Of a stretch of DNA of 5,088 bases, positions 1 through 5,088 are shown in pieces. This DNA is from Clostridiales bacterium (lineage in GTDB: Bacteria > Bacillota > Clostridia > Oscillospirales > CAG-272): positions 1 to 5,088 of the forward strand of contig SFNW01000123.1 of NCBI GenBank assembly GCA_004554105.1. The letters run 5' to 3'. Within the stretch, counting starts at the first letter, position 1, and every line of letters begins with the position of its first letter. The position numbers and the translations under genes were made by a program. The notes under the pieces were generated by a model, which worked only from the letters and a program-made list of their open reading frames with translations, did no database searches and was not told the DNA's origin.

Positions 1-1
1 A

Positions 2-493
2 GACGACTACTCGGCGTTGCTCAAATCCTATCCGCTCTTGGACGCAACCATCAAAGAACTCGGCATTCAGGAAACCTACCCGTCTGCGGATAGCTTAAAA
101 GGCGCCATCAGTATTTCCAACCCCGAAGGTACGAGAATTATTGCCATTACCGTAAAATGCGCCGATGCACGGATGGCTGCCGACATTGCAAACGAATTGT
201 GCCGTCAGGCGATTATTCAACTGCCGGAGATAACAAAAACGTCTGCGCCGAGCATCTTGACAGAAGCGCGTGCAGCAAAAGCCCCGCTAAACAGCAGTTA
301 TACGACGCCGCTTTTTACGACAGCCGTTGTCTCCGGTCTTGCAAGCTATTTGCTCTTTTTGATGCTGTTCCTGCTTCGCGATTCGGTTACCGATGCGGAT
401 GACTTGGCGCGTATTACCGATATGTATCCGTTGGCGATCGTCCCCGAGGAAAAGCACCGTTCGTCTTCCGGCACAAGGAGTAAAGACAAATGA
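2..493 (+). CDS. Wzz/CapA-type polysaccharide chain-length regulator, kinase adaptor (5' end missing)
   Basis: This is the C-terminal part of a polysaccharide co-polymerase/adaptor of the Wzz, CapA, YveK family. The frame is open from the left edge, so the gene begins outside the window; an internal TTG at 17 is not its true start. About 163 residues are visible. Most form the end of the extracytoplasmic domain. A proline-containing segment (around 284-310) then leads into a hydrophobic membrane helix at about 311-376 (LFTTAVVSGLASYLLFLMLF), which would be TM2. The short cytoplasmic tail contains DSVTDADDLARITDMYPLAIVPE, the counterpart of the family's D-T/S-I-x-x-x-x-D-l ... lPvLG-IP segment that activates the partner kinase; here the usual LG reads LA. 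The TGA overlaps the next ATG (ATGA, 490-493), implying translational coupling. TM1 and the promoter lie outside the window. Family assignment is firm; the exact role (capsule, EPS or teichoic-like polymer) cannot be read here. Confidence 0.85.
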   Translation, partial: DDYSALLKSYPLLDATIKELGIQETYPSADSLKGAISISNPEGTRIIAITVKCADARMAADIANELCRQAIIQLPEITKTSAPSILTEARAAKAPLNSSYTTPLFTTAVVSGLASYLLFLMLFLLRDSVTDADDLARITDMYPLAIVPEEKHRSSSGTRSKDK

Positions 494-1224
494 AAGCATT
501 AACATTTAACAGCATCAATGCGCTTCCGTTCGCCACAGAAGAGGCGCTGAACCGTCTCTGCATCAATCTTTGCGGATACGGCGACCGCTTCAAAAAGGTG
601 ATGGTGACCAGCAGCATTCCGGACGAAGGAAAGAGCTTTATCAGCTTTCATCTTGCCCGCCTGCTGGCATCTGTCGGAAAGCGTGTCGTCTATGTCGACG
701 GCGATATTCGTATGTCCGAAAGCCGCGCTCGTTATCAGATTTCTTTTGCAGACGAAAGCCATCCGAGCATTGAGGAATATTTGGCGGGGCAAGCCTCGAT
801 GGCCGACATCGTCTATTCGACAAACATAAAGAATCTTTATTTCGTTCCCACCCGCTGCGCGGTGCATAACCCGGTGATTCTTTTGCAGAGCCCGCGCTTT
901 GAAAACCTCTTGAATATGCTGGCGGAGCAATATGACTATGTAATTTTGGACACGGCACCTGTTTTAACCGTGCCGGACGGCATCAAGCTTGCTCCGCTTT
1001 GCGACGGCGTCATCTTGGTTGTGCGCAGCGGCGTCACTTCCCGCTATATGGTCGCCGATTCCGTAGCGCAGTTAAACCGTGCTTCCGGCGAAATCATCGG
1101 CACCGTGCTCAACAGAGTTGCTCACCGAAGCAGTGAGTATTATTACAAGTACTACGGCAAAAAACCGGGTGCGCGGCATCACAAAAAAAGCAAAAAGAGC
1201 TTGCAAGTAACAAATTCGCAGTAA
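490..1224 (+). CDS. Bacterial tyrosine kinase (BY-kinase) of exopolysaccharide/capsule synthesis, CpsD/CapB/YwqD type
   Basis: A cytoplasmic P-loop ATPase that autophosphorylates on C-terminal tyrosines and controls polysaccharide polymerisation/export together with the membrane adaptor encoded just upstream. The 244-aa length is normal for the split Firmicute form. Visible motifs: Walker A VTSSIPDEGKS (about 39-49, K48), Walker A' VYVDGDIR (67-74, D70 and D72), Walker B VILDTAP (151-157, D154) and a tyrosine cluster EYYYKYY (216-222), followed by a basic tail (RHHKKSKK, 229-236). All three catalytic motifs fit BY-kinase patterns, so activity is expected. The N-terminal segment EALNRLCINL (18-27) corresponds to the EAxRxLRxN oligomerisation motif, but both arginines are replaced (N21, C24). 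The start is ATG 490, with AAGGAG at 475-480 nine bases upstream inside the previous gene. The gene is the last of its operon; a hairpin follows 15 bases later. A ParA/MinD-type ATPase is the main alternative and is excluded by the tyrosine tail and the adaptor neighbour. Confidence 0.93.
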   Translation: MKALTFNSINALPFATEEALNRLCINLCGYGDRFKKVMVTSSIPDEGKSFISFHLARLLASVGKRVVYVDGDIRMSESRARYQISFADESHPSIEEYLAGQASMADIVYSTNIKNLYFVPTRCAVHNPVILLQSPRFENLLNMLAEQYDYVILDTAPVLTVPDGIKLAPLCDGVILVVRSGVTSRYMVADSVAQLNRASGEIIGTVLNRVAHRSSEYYYKYYGKKPGARHHKKSKKSLQVTNSQ

Positions 1225-1238
1225 CGGAAATAAAGAGA

Positions 1239-1283
1239 AAAGCCTCCTATGGTTAAGCGGAAGAAGCTGCCATAGGAGGCTTT
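1239..1283. terminator. Bidirectional intrinsic terminator between convergent genes
   Basis: A perfect 14-bp inverted repeat: AAAGCCTCCTATGG (1239-1252) pairs with CCATAGGAGGCTTT (1270-1283) around a 17-base loop. Read rightward it follows the kinase gene, with only a short T run (TTTCG) after the GC core. Read leftward it follows the helicase gene and runs into TTTTCTCTTTATTT, a better U-rich tail. Lying between two convergent stops (1224 and 1349), it most likely ends both transcripts, more efficiently for the minus strand. The rest of the gap (1284-1346) shows nothing further. Confidence 0.8.
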
Positions 1284-1346
1284 CGTGCTGTCTTTACAAC
1301 TTGAGAAACGACAGACGACATTTGGAATGCAAAAGGCGCGGATCGC

Positions 1347-3734
1347 TTATTTTCCCTCCCAGAAGCGGGCGAGGACTGAGGAAAGGGAGGGGGCGTCGCC
1401 GACGAATTTGGCGCGGCGGTACTGCGTCGGCATCAGCTCCTTGTAGGTCGGGTCGGCGTAGCGTTCGTCGATAAAGACGATGACGCCGCGGTCGGTCTCG
1501 GTGCGAATGACGCGCCCCGCCGCCTGCAAGACGCGGTTGAAGCCGGGGTAGATATAGGCGTACTCGCGCCCCAGCTCGTACTTGTCGTCGTAGTATTCGC
1601 GCAGCAGCTCGTTTTCGTCGCTCGGCTGCACGAGTCCGACGCCGACGACAATCGAGCCGATGAGGCGGTCGCCGACAAGGTCGATGCCCTCGGAATAGAT
1701 GCCGCCCAGCACCGAAAAGCCGACGAGCGTGGTGCGCGCGCCCGCGCGGAAGGCGTCGAGAAAGCCGCGCCGCGCGTGCTCGGACATTTCCTTTGCCTGT
1801 ACGACCGTGCGAATGTGCGGATATTTGTACTTGAACAGGGTTTGCACCTCGCTCATATAGGCGTAGGAGGGGAAGTAGACCATGTAATTGCCGTCTCGTC
1901 GGCTGACCGTGCTCATGATGGCGTCCGCCACCGCCGCCGCACTCTGCGAGCGGTACTGGAAGAGCACGCTCAGCTTGTCCATGATGCAGACGCAGAGGTT
2001 TGCGGGGTCGTAGGGGCAGTCGAGCTTGAGTTTGACCGCGTTGGGCGCGCCGTAGAGCGAGGCGTAATAGTCGAGCGGGGTCAGCGTGGCGGAGAAAAAG
2101 ATTGTGGCGCGACCGCGCGCCGTCTTTTTTGCCAGCAGTTCGGACGGGTCGAGGCAGACGATTTTTGTGACGACCTCTTCGCCGTGTACCGTGACCGTGC
2201 CGACAAAGCAGCGGTCGAACAGCTCCATTGAGCCAATGTATTTCCGCACCTTTCGGTGCAGGTCGTGCAGGCTGTCGGGCAGACTGCCGCAGAGCGGGGA
2301 ATGAATGTATTTCGTCGCCGCGCGCTCAAAGGCGGTGAGCAGGTCGTAGAGCTGCTTGTCAAAACTGTGAAGGGTGGTGAAGCCGCGCGTCACGCCGTCG
2401 TCTCCCTCCTCGGACGAGTCGCTGCACAGCTCGCGCATACTGTCGATGTAAAACTCCAGCGCGGCGAGACTGTCGCAGACCGCGTTTTTCGGCAGACTGC
2501 GCGTTTCGTCAAGGAAGCGGCGCAACTCGGACAGGCGCAGTTCCGCGCCGTAGCACGCCTTGGCGCGGTCGAGCAGGTTGTGCGCCTCGTCAAAGAGGAA
2601 GATGTATCGCCCGCCCGCGTCGCCGTCGAAATAGCGGCGGAAATACGCCGCCTCGTCGATTAAATAGTTGCAGTCGCAGACAATGAGGTCGCACTGCTCG
2701 GACAAATCGAGTGCAAATTCGTATGGGCAGACGCTGTGCTGCTTCGCAAATTCAGAGAGGGCGTCGCCGTCGCAGACGCGGCAGCTGCCGACGATGTCGG
2801 CAATCGCGTCGCTTGCGCGCTTATAATGTCCCTTGGCGCGGGGGCAGACCGACGGCGTGCATTTGAGCGGGTCGCGCAGGCCGACCGGGCAGAGTTTTTC
2901 CTTTGCCGTGATGTGAATCGCGCGAATGCCGGTTGACGCCGACATTTTTCTCGCGGCGGCGAGCGCGGCGAGCGCGGTGGTGTTTTTCGACGTGAAGTAG
3001 AAAACTTTGTCAATCAAGCCCGCGCCGAGCGCACGCAGGGCGGGGTAGAGCGCGGCGACGGTCTTGCCGATGCCGGTCGGCGCTTCAATCAGCGCCTTGC
3101 CGCCGCTCTTGACGGCGCGCAGCACCTCGACGATGAAGTCGCGCTGCCCGTCGCGCATCTCGGGGTAGGGAAAGGCGAGCGAAGAGCAGTTCGGCACGCG
3201 GACGCAGAGCCGCTCGGCTTCGAGCGCCGCAAACGGGCGGTGCAGGTCGACAAGCCGCATCACCGCCTCGCCAAGTTCGCGGCGGGAAAAGGTCTTTTCA
3301 ATGACCGAAACATCGTGCTTGTTGTGAAAAAAGGTCAGGCGAAAGCCGACAGAGCCGAGCATTTCGCTCTCCGCCGTCATGTAGGAGAGCAGGGCGGCAA
3401 GCGCGACAAATTCCGCCGCCGCGTCGCTGTCGATTTTCGAGGTGTAGTCGCTTACCGTGCGGTTGACGCAGACCGTCGTTTTGCCGTTTTGACGGAGAAT
3501 GCCGTCCGCCGCGCCGCGAATCTCGTAGAACAGCCCGCCGCGGCTTACCGTGCGGCAAAGCTCGACGCCGGCGCGGTAATTTGTGCCGTACTGCGCTTCA
3601 AGTAGCTCGTCGACCTTGCCGTCGTCCTCGCGAATGCGGACGCCGCGCAGATCAATGCTCGCGTGGTTGACGACCGCGTGGCAAAGCTCTGCGGCGCCGA
3701 TGCGCAGTTTTTTCGATGTCGGGTCAAATTGCAT
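1347..3734 (-). CDS. XPD/DinG-family Fe-S superfamily 2 DNA helicase with degenerate N-terminal nuclease-like domain
   Basis: A 795-aa ATP-dependent DNA helicase, expected to unwind DNA 5' to 3' in repair or recombination. Motifs in order: a Q-like segment (YPEMRDGQRDF, 190-200), Walker A EAPTGIGKT (217-225), motif Ia FYFTSKNT (245-252), a cysteine-rich insertion with probable [4Fe-4S] ligands C282, C292, C297 and C336 (the last in VCPYEF) plus an extra pair C318/C321, DEAH box FLFDEAHN (379-386), FFSATLTPLD (546-555), and GGIYSEGIDL (677-686) with motif VI QAAGRVIR (737-744). The middle (about 390-540) would hold the Arch-like region and has an acidic stretch at 438-446. Residues 1-160 resemble the PD-(D/E)XK nuclease-like domain found in front of many Firmicute relatives, but key residues look lost. 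ATG 3734 is supported by AAAGGAGG at 3742-3749, seven bases away. It lies 24 bases behind the dehydratase gene and is probably co-transcribed with it. Family firm; exact repair pathway unknown. Confidence 0.92.
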   Translation of the reverse strand: MQFDPTSKKLRIGAAELCHAVVNHASIDLRGVRIREDDGKVDELLEAQYGTNYRAGVELCRTVSRGGLFYEIRGAADGILRQNGKTTVCVNRTVSDYTSKIDSDAAAEFVALAALLSYMTAESEMLGSVGFRLTFFHNKHDVSVIEKTFSRRELGEAVMRLVDLHRPFAALEAERLCVRVPNCSSLAFPYPEMRDGQRDFIVEVLRAVKSGGKALIEAPTGIGKTVAALYPALRALGAGLIDKVFYFTSKNTTALAALAAARKMSASTGIRAIHITAKEKLCPVGLRDPLKCTPSVCPRAKGHYKRASDAIADIVGSCRVCDGDALSEFAKQHSVCPYEFALDLSEQCDLIVCDCNYLIDEAAYFRRYFDGDAGGRYIFLFDEAHNLLDRAKACYGAELRLSELRRFLDETRSLPKNAVCDSLAALEFYIDSMRELCSDSSEEGDDGVTRGFTTLHSFDKQLYDLLTAFERAATKYIHSPLCGSLPDSLHDLHRKVRKYIGSMELFDRCFVGTVTVHGEEVVTKIVCLDPSELLAKKTARGRATIFFSATLTPLDYYASLYGAPNAVKLKLDCPYDPANLCVCIMDKLSVLFQYRSQSAAAVADAIMSTVSRRDGNYMVYFPSYAYMSEVQTLFKYKYPHIRTVVQAKEMSEHARRGFLDAFRAGARTTLVGFSVLGGIYSEGIDLVGDRLIGSIVVGVGLVQPSDENELLREYYDDKYELGREYAYIYPGFNRVLQAAGRVIRTETDRGVIVFIDERYADPTYKELMPTQYRRAKFVGDAPSLSSVLARFWEGK

Positions 3735-3741
3735 GCTTTCG

Positions 3742-3749
3742 CCTCCTTT
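3742..3749 (-). promoter_or_regulatory. Ribosome binding site of the helicase gene
   Basis: AAAGGAGG on the minus strand, seven bases before ATG 3734, fills most of the 24-base gap after the dehydratase stop codon. It fixes the helicase start and shows that the gene is translated independently within the shared transcript. No promoter-like elements fit in this gap. Confidence 0.8.
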
Positions 3750-3758
3750 CGGTTTTGT

Positions 3759-4640
3759 TTATGCGTTCGTCTCTTCGCCTGCGGTCAGCGTGCAAATCAC
3801 CTTTGCCGCCTCGGCGGCGACATCGCTTGCCAGCACGCCGTAGTCCGAATAGACCTTTGCGCAGCGCTCGGCGGCAAGCCCGTGAATATAGGCGGCGATG
3901 ACCGCCGCGTCAAAGGGGGACGCGCCCTCGGCGATAAACGCGCAAATCATGCCGCAGAGCGTGTCGCCGCTGCCGCCCTTGGAAAGGGCGGACGAGCCGG
4001 TCGGATTGATCAAGACGCGCGCACCGTCGGTGATGACCGTTCCCGCGCCCTTGAGCAGCAGCACGCCGCCGTAGGCGGGATTAAAGGCTTCTTTGGCAAA
4101 GCGCAGTGCGCTTTCGACGCGGGCGGACTGGATTTCGGCGACCGACTTTCCGCACAGCCGCGAAAATTCAAGCGGGTGCGGCGTCAGCACGACCGGACGC
4201 GCGGCACACTTCAGCAGCGACGGCGTTTCGGACAGCAGATTCAGCCCGTCCGCGTCAATCACGAGCGGCGCGCCGCTCTGCCCGAGCAGGGCGGCAAGGC
4301 GAACGCTGCCTTCGTCGGTCCTGCCGAGCCCGCAGCCGAAACCGACGGCGTTCATGCCCGCCGCCTTGGCGAGAAGGTCGCCGCGCTCGATGTCAAAATA
4401 CATTGCCTCGTAAATCGACTGCGAGAGCGCGTCAATGACCTCGCGCGTGCTTGCAAGCGTCACCAGTCCCGCGCCGCAGCGCAGTGCGCCGAGGACCGAG
4501 AGTGCCGCCGCGCCGCGCATATCGCCGCTGCCGCAGACAAGCAGGACACGGCCGAAGGTCGACTTGTTTGCGTCCTTCGGGCGTTTCGGCAGGGCGGCGC
4601 GGACATAGGCGGCGTCCGTGATTTTCGTTTCAATCGACAT
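3759..4640 (-). CDS. nnrD: ADP/ATP-dependent (S)-NAD(P)H-hydrate dehydratase, stand-alone YjeF C-terminal/YxkO type
   Basis: A metabolite-repair enzyme of the ribokinase-like fold that dehydrates S-NADHX/NADPHX back to NADH/NADPH using ADP or ATP. From the start chosen here it has 293 aa, typical for the single-domain form (B. subtilis YxkO class). Visible motifs, numbered from ATG 4640: GRVLLVCGSGDMRGAAALS (30-48) with R54-CGAGLV, the core IDADGLNLLS (128-137), VLTPHPLEFSRL (151-162), LLLKGAGTVI (194-203), and the nucleotide-binding/catalytic GGSGDTLCGM (222-231, Asp226 in GSGD), then YIHGLAAE (251-258). No N-terminal epimerase domain (NnrE) is fused. An in-frame ATG at 4661 would add seven residues (MQKVGGF), but it lies between the -10 box and the predicted transcript start, so ATG 4640, with a modest GGTGG site four bases upstream, is preferred. 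First gene of a two-gene operon with the helicase. Confidence 0.92.
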   Translation of the reverse strand: MSIETKITDAAYVRAALPKRPKDANKSTFGRVLLVCGSGDMRGAAALSVLGALRCGAGLVTLASTREVIDALSQSIYEAMYFDIERGDLLAKAAGMNAVGFGCGLGRTDEGSVRLAALLGQSGAPLVIDADGLNLLSETPSLLKCAARPVVLTPHPLEFSRLCGKSVAEIQSARVESALRFAKEAFNPAYGGVLLLKGAGTVITDGARVLINPTGSSALSKGGSGDTLCGMICAFIAEGASPFDAAVIAAYIHGLAAERCAKVYSDYGVLASDVAAEAAKVICTLTAGEETNA

Positions 4641-4663
4641 GAAACCACCAACTTTCTGCATTG

Positions 4664-4692
4664 ATTATAGCAAAAAATCATAGACTTGGCAA
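4664..4692 (-). promoter_or_regulatory. Sigma-A promoter of the nnrD-helicase operon
   Basis: On the minus strand: -35 TTGCCA (4692-4687), a spacer of exactly 17 bases, and -10 TATAAT (4669-4664) preceded by TGC, which makes an extended -10. Only one of twelve hexamer bases departs from consensus. Transcription should begin near 4657, giving a leader of about 17 bases before ATG 4640. No convincing operator or riboswitch is visible; the spacer holds a T-run. Confidence 0.82.
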
Positions 4693-4709
4693 TAGAAAAG
4701 CGACCGAAG

Positions 4710-4715
4710 AGGAGG
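4710..4715 (+). promoter_or_regulatory. Strong ribosome binding site pointing to an ACG codon
   Basis: AGGAGG (followed by GG) is a perfect anti-16S match. The seven bases after it lead to ACG at 4723 in the frame of the YmxH-like protein. No ATG, GTG or TTG lies in that frame between the upstream stop (TAG 4693-4695) and GTG 4771, which is 55 bases from this site and so cannot be served by it. Confidence 0.75.
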
Positions 4716-4722
4716 GGATTTT

Positions 4723-5022
4723 ACGGAGCGCTGTTCGACGAGCAATCTCGGGCAAAAGGACGTCATCAACGTGCGAAACGGGGCGAACCTCGGCTTCGTC
4801 ACCGACATCGAATTTGAGATTTGCGAGGGGAAAATCGTCGCGCTGATTGTCGGCGACTGCGCCTCGCTCGGCTTTTCCAAAAGCGAGGAACTGGTGATTC
4901 CGTGGTGCAAGATCGTGCGCATCGGCGAGGACGTGATTCTTGTCGACATCGTGATTGACGAGTGCCGCTGCGGCTGCAAGGATAACGACAAAAAGAAAAA
5001 ACGCGGATTTTTCGGCGGCTGA
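4723..5022 (+). CDS. YlmC/YmxH-family PRC-barrel protein, apparent ACG start
   Basis: A small PRC-barrel-like protein of the YlmC/YmxH family, common in spore-forming Firmicutes and without a settled biochemical role. From ACG 4723 it has 99 residues. The start region reads (M)ERCSTSNLGQKDVINVRNG, matching the family's conserved opening (C-s-x-s-D-L-r-x-K-e-V-I-N-v-x-d-G), then LGFVTDIEFEI, GKIVALIVGD, VIPWCKIVRIGEDVILVD (58-75), all family hallmarks. The tail is unusual: DECRCGCKDND (79-89), a KKKK run and RGFFGG. A gene finder would probably call GTG 4771 (83 aa, weak AAAGGA ten bases before it), but that drops the first conserved strand. ACG as start could be a true rare initiation codon, an ATG-to-ACG mutation, or a sequencing error. 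The gene is divergent from nnrD and is closed by its own terminator; no clear plus-strand promoter is seen in 4641-4709. Family assignment is firm; start uncertain. Confidence 0.82.
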   Translation, partial: TERCSTSNLGQKDVINVRNGANLGFVTDIEFEICEGKIVALIVGDCASLGFSKSEELVIPWCKIVRIGEDVILVDIVIDECRCGCKDNDKKKKRGFFGG

Positions 5023-5028
5023 CGAAGC

Positions 5029-5056
5029 AAAGGGGGGCGAAAGCCCTCCTTTTTGC
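5029..5056 (+). terminator. Intrinsic terminator of the ymxH-like gene
   Basis: AAAGGGGGGC (5029-5038) pairs with GCCCTCCTTT (5043-5052) over a GAAA tetraloop, with one G-T wobble, followed by TTGCTCTTT. It starts six bases after the TGA. The A-rich left flank could also allow some termination from the opposite direction. The remaining 32 bases of the window hold nothing recognisable. Confidence 0.88.
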
Positions 5057-5088
5057 TCTTTGCGAAAGAAAAATCGGCAAAAATCAGG

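Noticed and set aside
499..958. Minus-strand open frames across the kinase gene
   Set aside because: Antisense shadows; the kinase frame holds all Walker motifs and the tyrosine tail.
1239..1283. Hairpin as the inverted repeat of a small mobile element
   Set aside because: It is a single short hairpin with no target duplication or second copy in the window, and its place between convergent stop codons is explained by termination.
1776..3605. Several 70-150-codon plus-strand open frames inside the helicase region
   Set aside because: High-GC shadow frames of the intact 795-codon helicase; low-complexity products without motifs or start signals.
3663..4664. Long plus-strand open frame (333 codons) opposite the dehydratase gene
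   Set aside because: It mirrors the high-GC codon pattern of nnrD on the other strand. Its product is rich in Arg, Ala and Gly with no family motif, and it has no ribosome binding site, while the minus-strand frame carries every NnrD motif.
4641..4709. Plus-strand sigma-A promoter for the ymxH-like gene
   Set aside because: TTGATT (4661) and TTGGCA (4686) resemble -35 boxes, but no acceptable -10 lies 16-18 bases downstream of either.
1..5088. CRISPR array, tRNA/rRNA, insertion sequence or defence system
   Set aside because: No spaced direct repeats, no tRNA-like cloverleaf, no transposase or terminal repeats. The helicase fits a household XPD/DinG-like repair enzyme and has no defence partner genes beside it.

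Overview
The window looks like chromosomal DNA from a spore-forming clostridial Firmicute, probably of the higher-GC gut type (Oscillospiraceae/Ruminococcaceae-like). The evidence is strong AGGAGG-type ribosome binding sites, a textbook sigma-A promoter, a CapA/CapB-style split tyrosine kinase, a YlmC/YmxH-family PRC-barrel protein, and a stand-alone NAD(P)HX dehydratase next to an XPD/DinG-type helicase. This assignment rests on gene content and signals only, without any database search.

Layout. (1) 1-1224, plus strand: the end of an exopolysaccharide/capsule operon. It holds the C-terminal part of a Wzz/CapA-type membrane adaptor and a complete cytoplasmic BY-kinase, with a 4-base ATGA overlap between them. 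(2) 1225-1346: a convergent intergenic gap with a 14-bp perfect hairpin that can terminate transcription from both sides. (3) 1347-4640, minus strand: a two-gene operon, nnrD-type dehydratase then a 795-aa Fe-S helicase, driven by a promoter at 4664-4692 (TTGCCA, 17-bp spacer, extended TGC-TATAAT). (4) 4641-4722: a divergent intergenic region with that promoter and a strong ribosome binding site facing right. (5) 4723-5022, plus strand: a small YmxH-like protein whose expected start codon reads ACG. A GAAA-tetraloop terminator follows; 5057-5088 holds nothing recognisable.

How the genes work together. The adaptor and kinase form the usual pair in which the adaptor's cytoplasmic C-terminus activates the kinase, which then autophosphorylates on its tyrosine tail to control polysaccharide chain length or export. 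The dehydratase repairs damaged NAD(P)H. The helicase is probably a DNA-repair enzyme. Their co-transcription has no obvious functional logic. The YmxH-like gene is an independent unit.

I see no new multi-gene system, phage, transposon or CRISPR here. The points most worth a second look are the ACG start of the ymxH-like gene, the apparently dead N-terminal nuclease-like domain of the helicase, the dehydratase start decided by its promoter, and the change in base composition between the polysaccharide genes and the rest.
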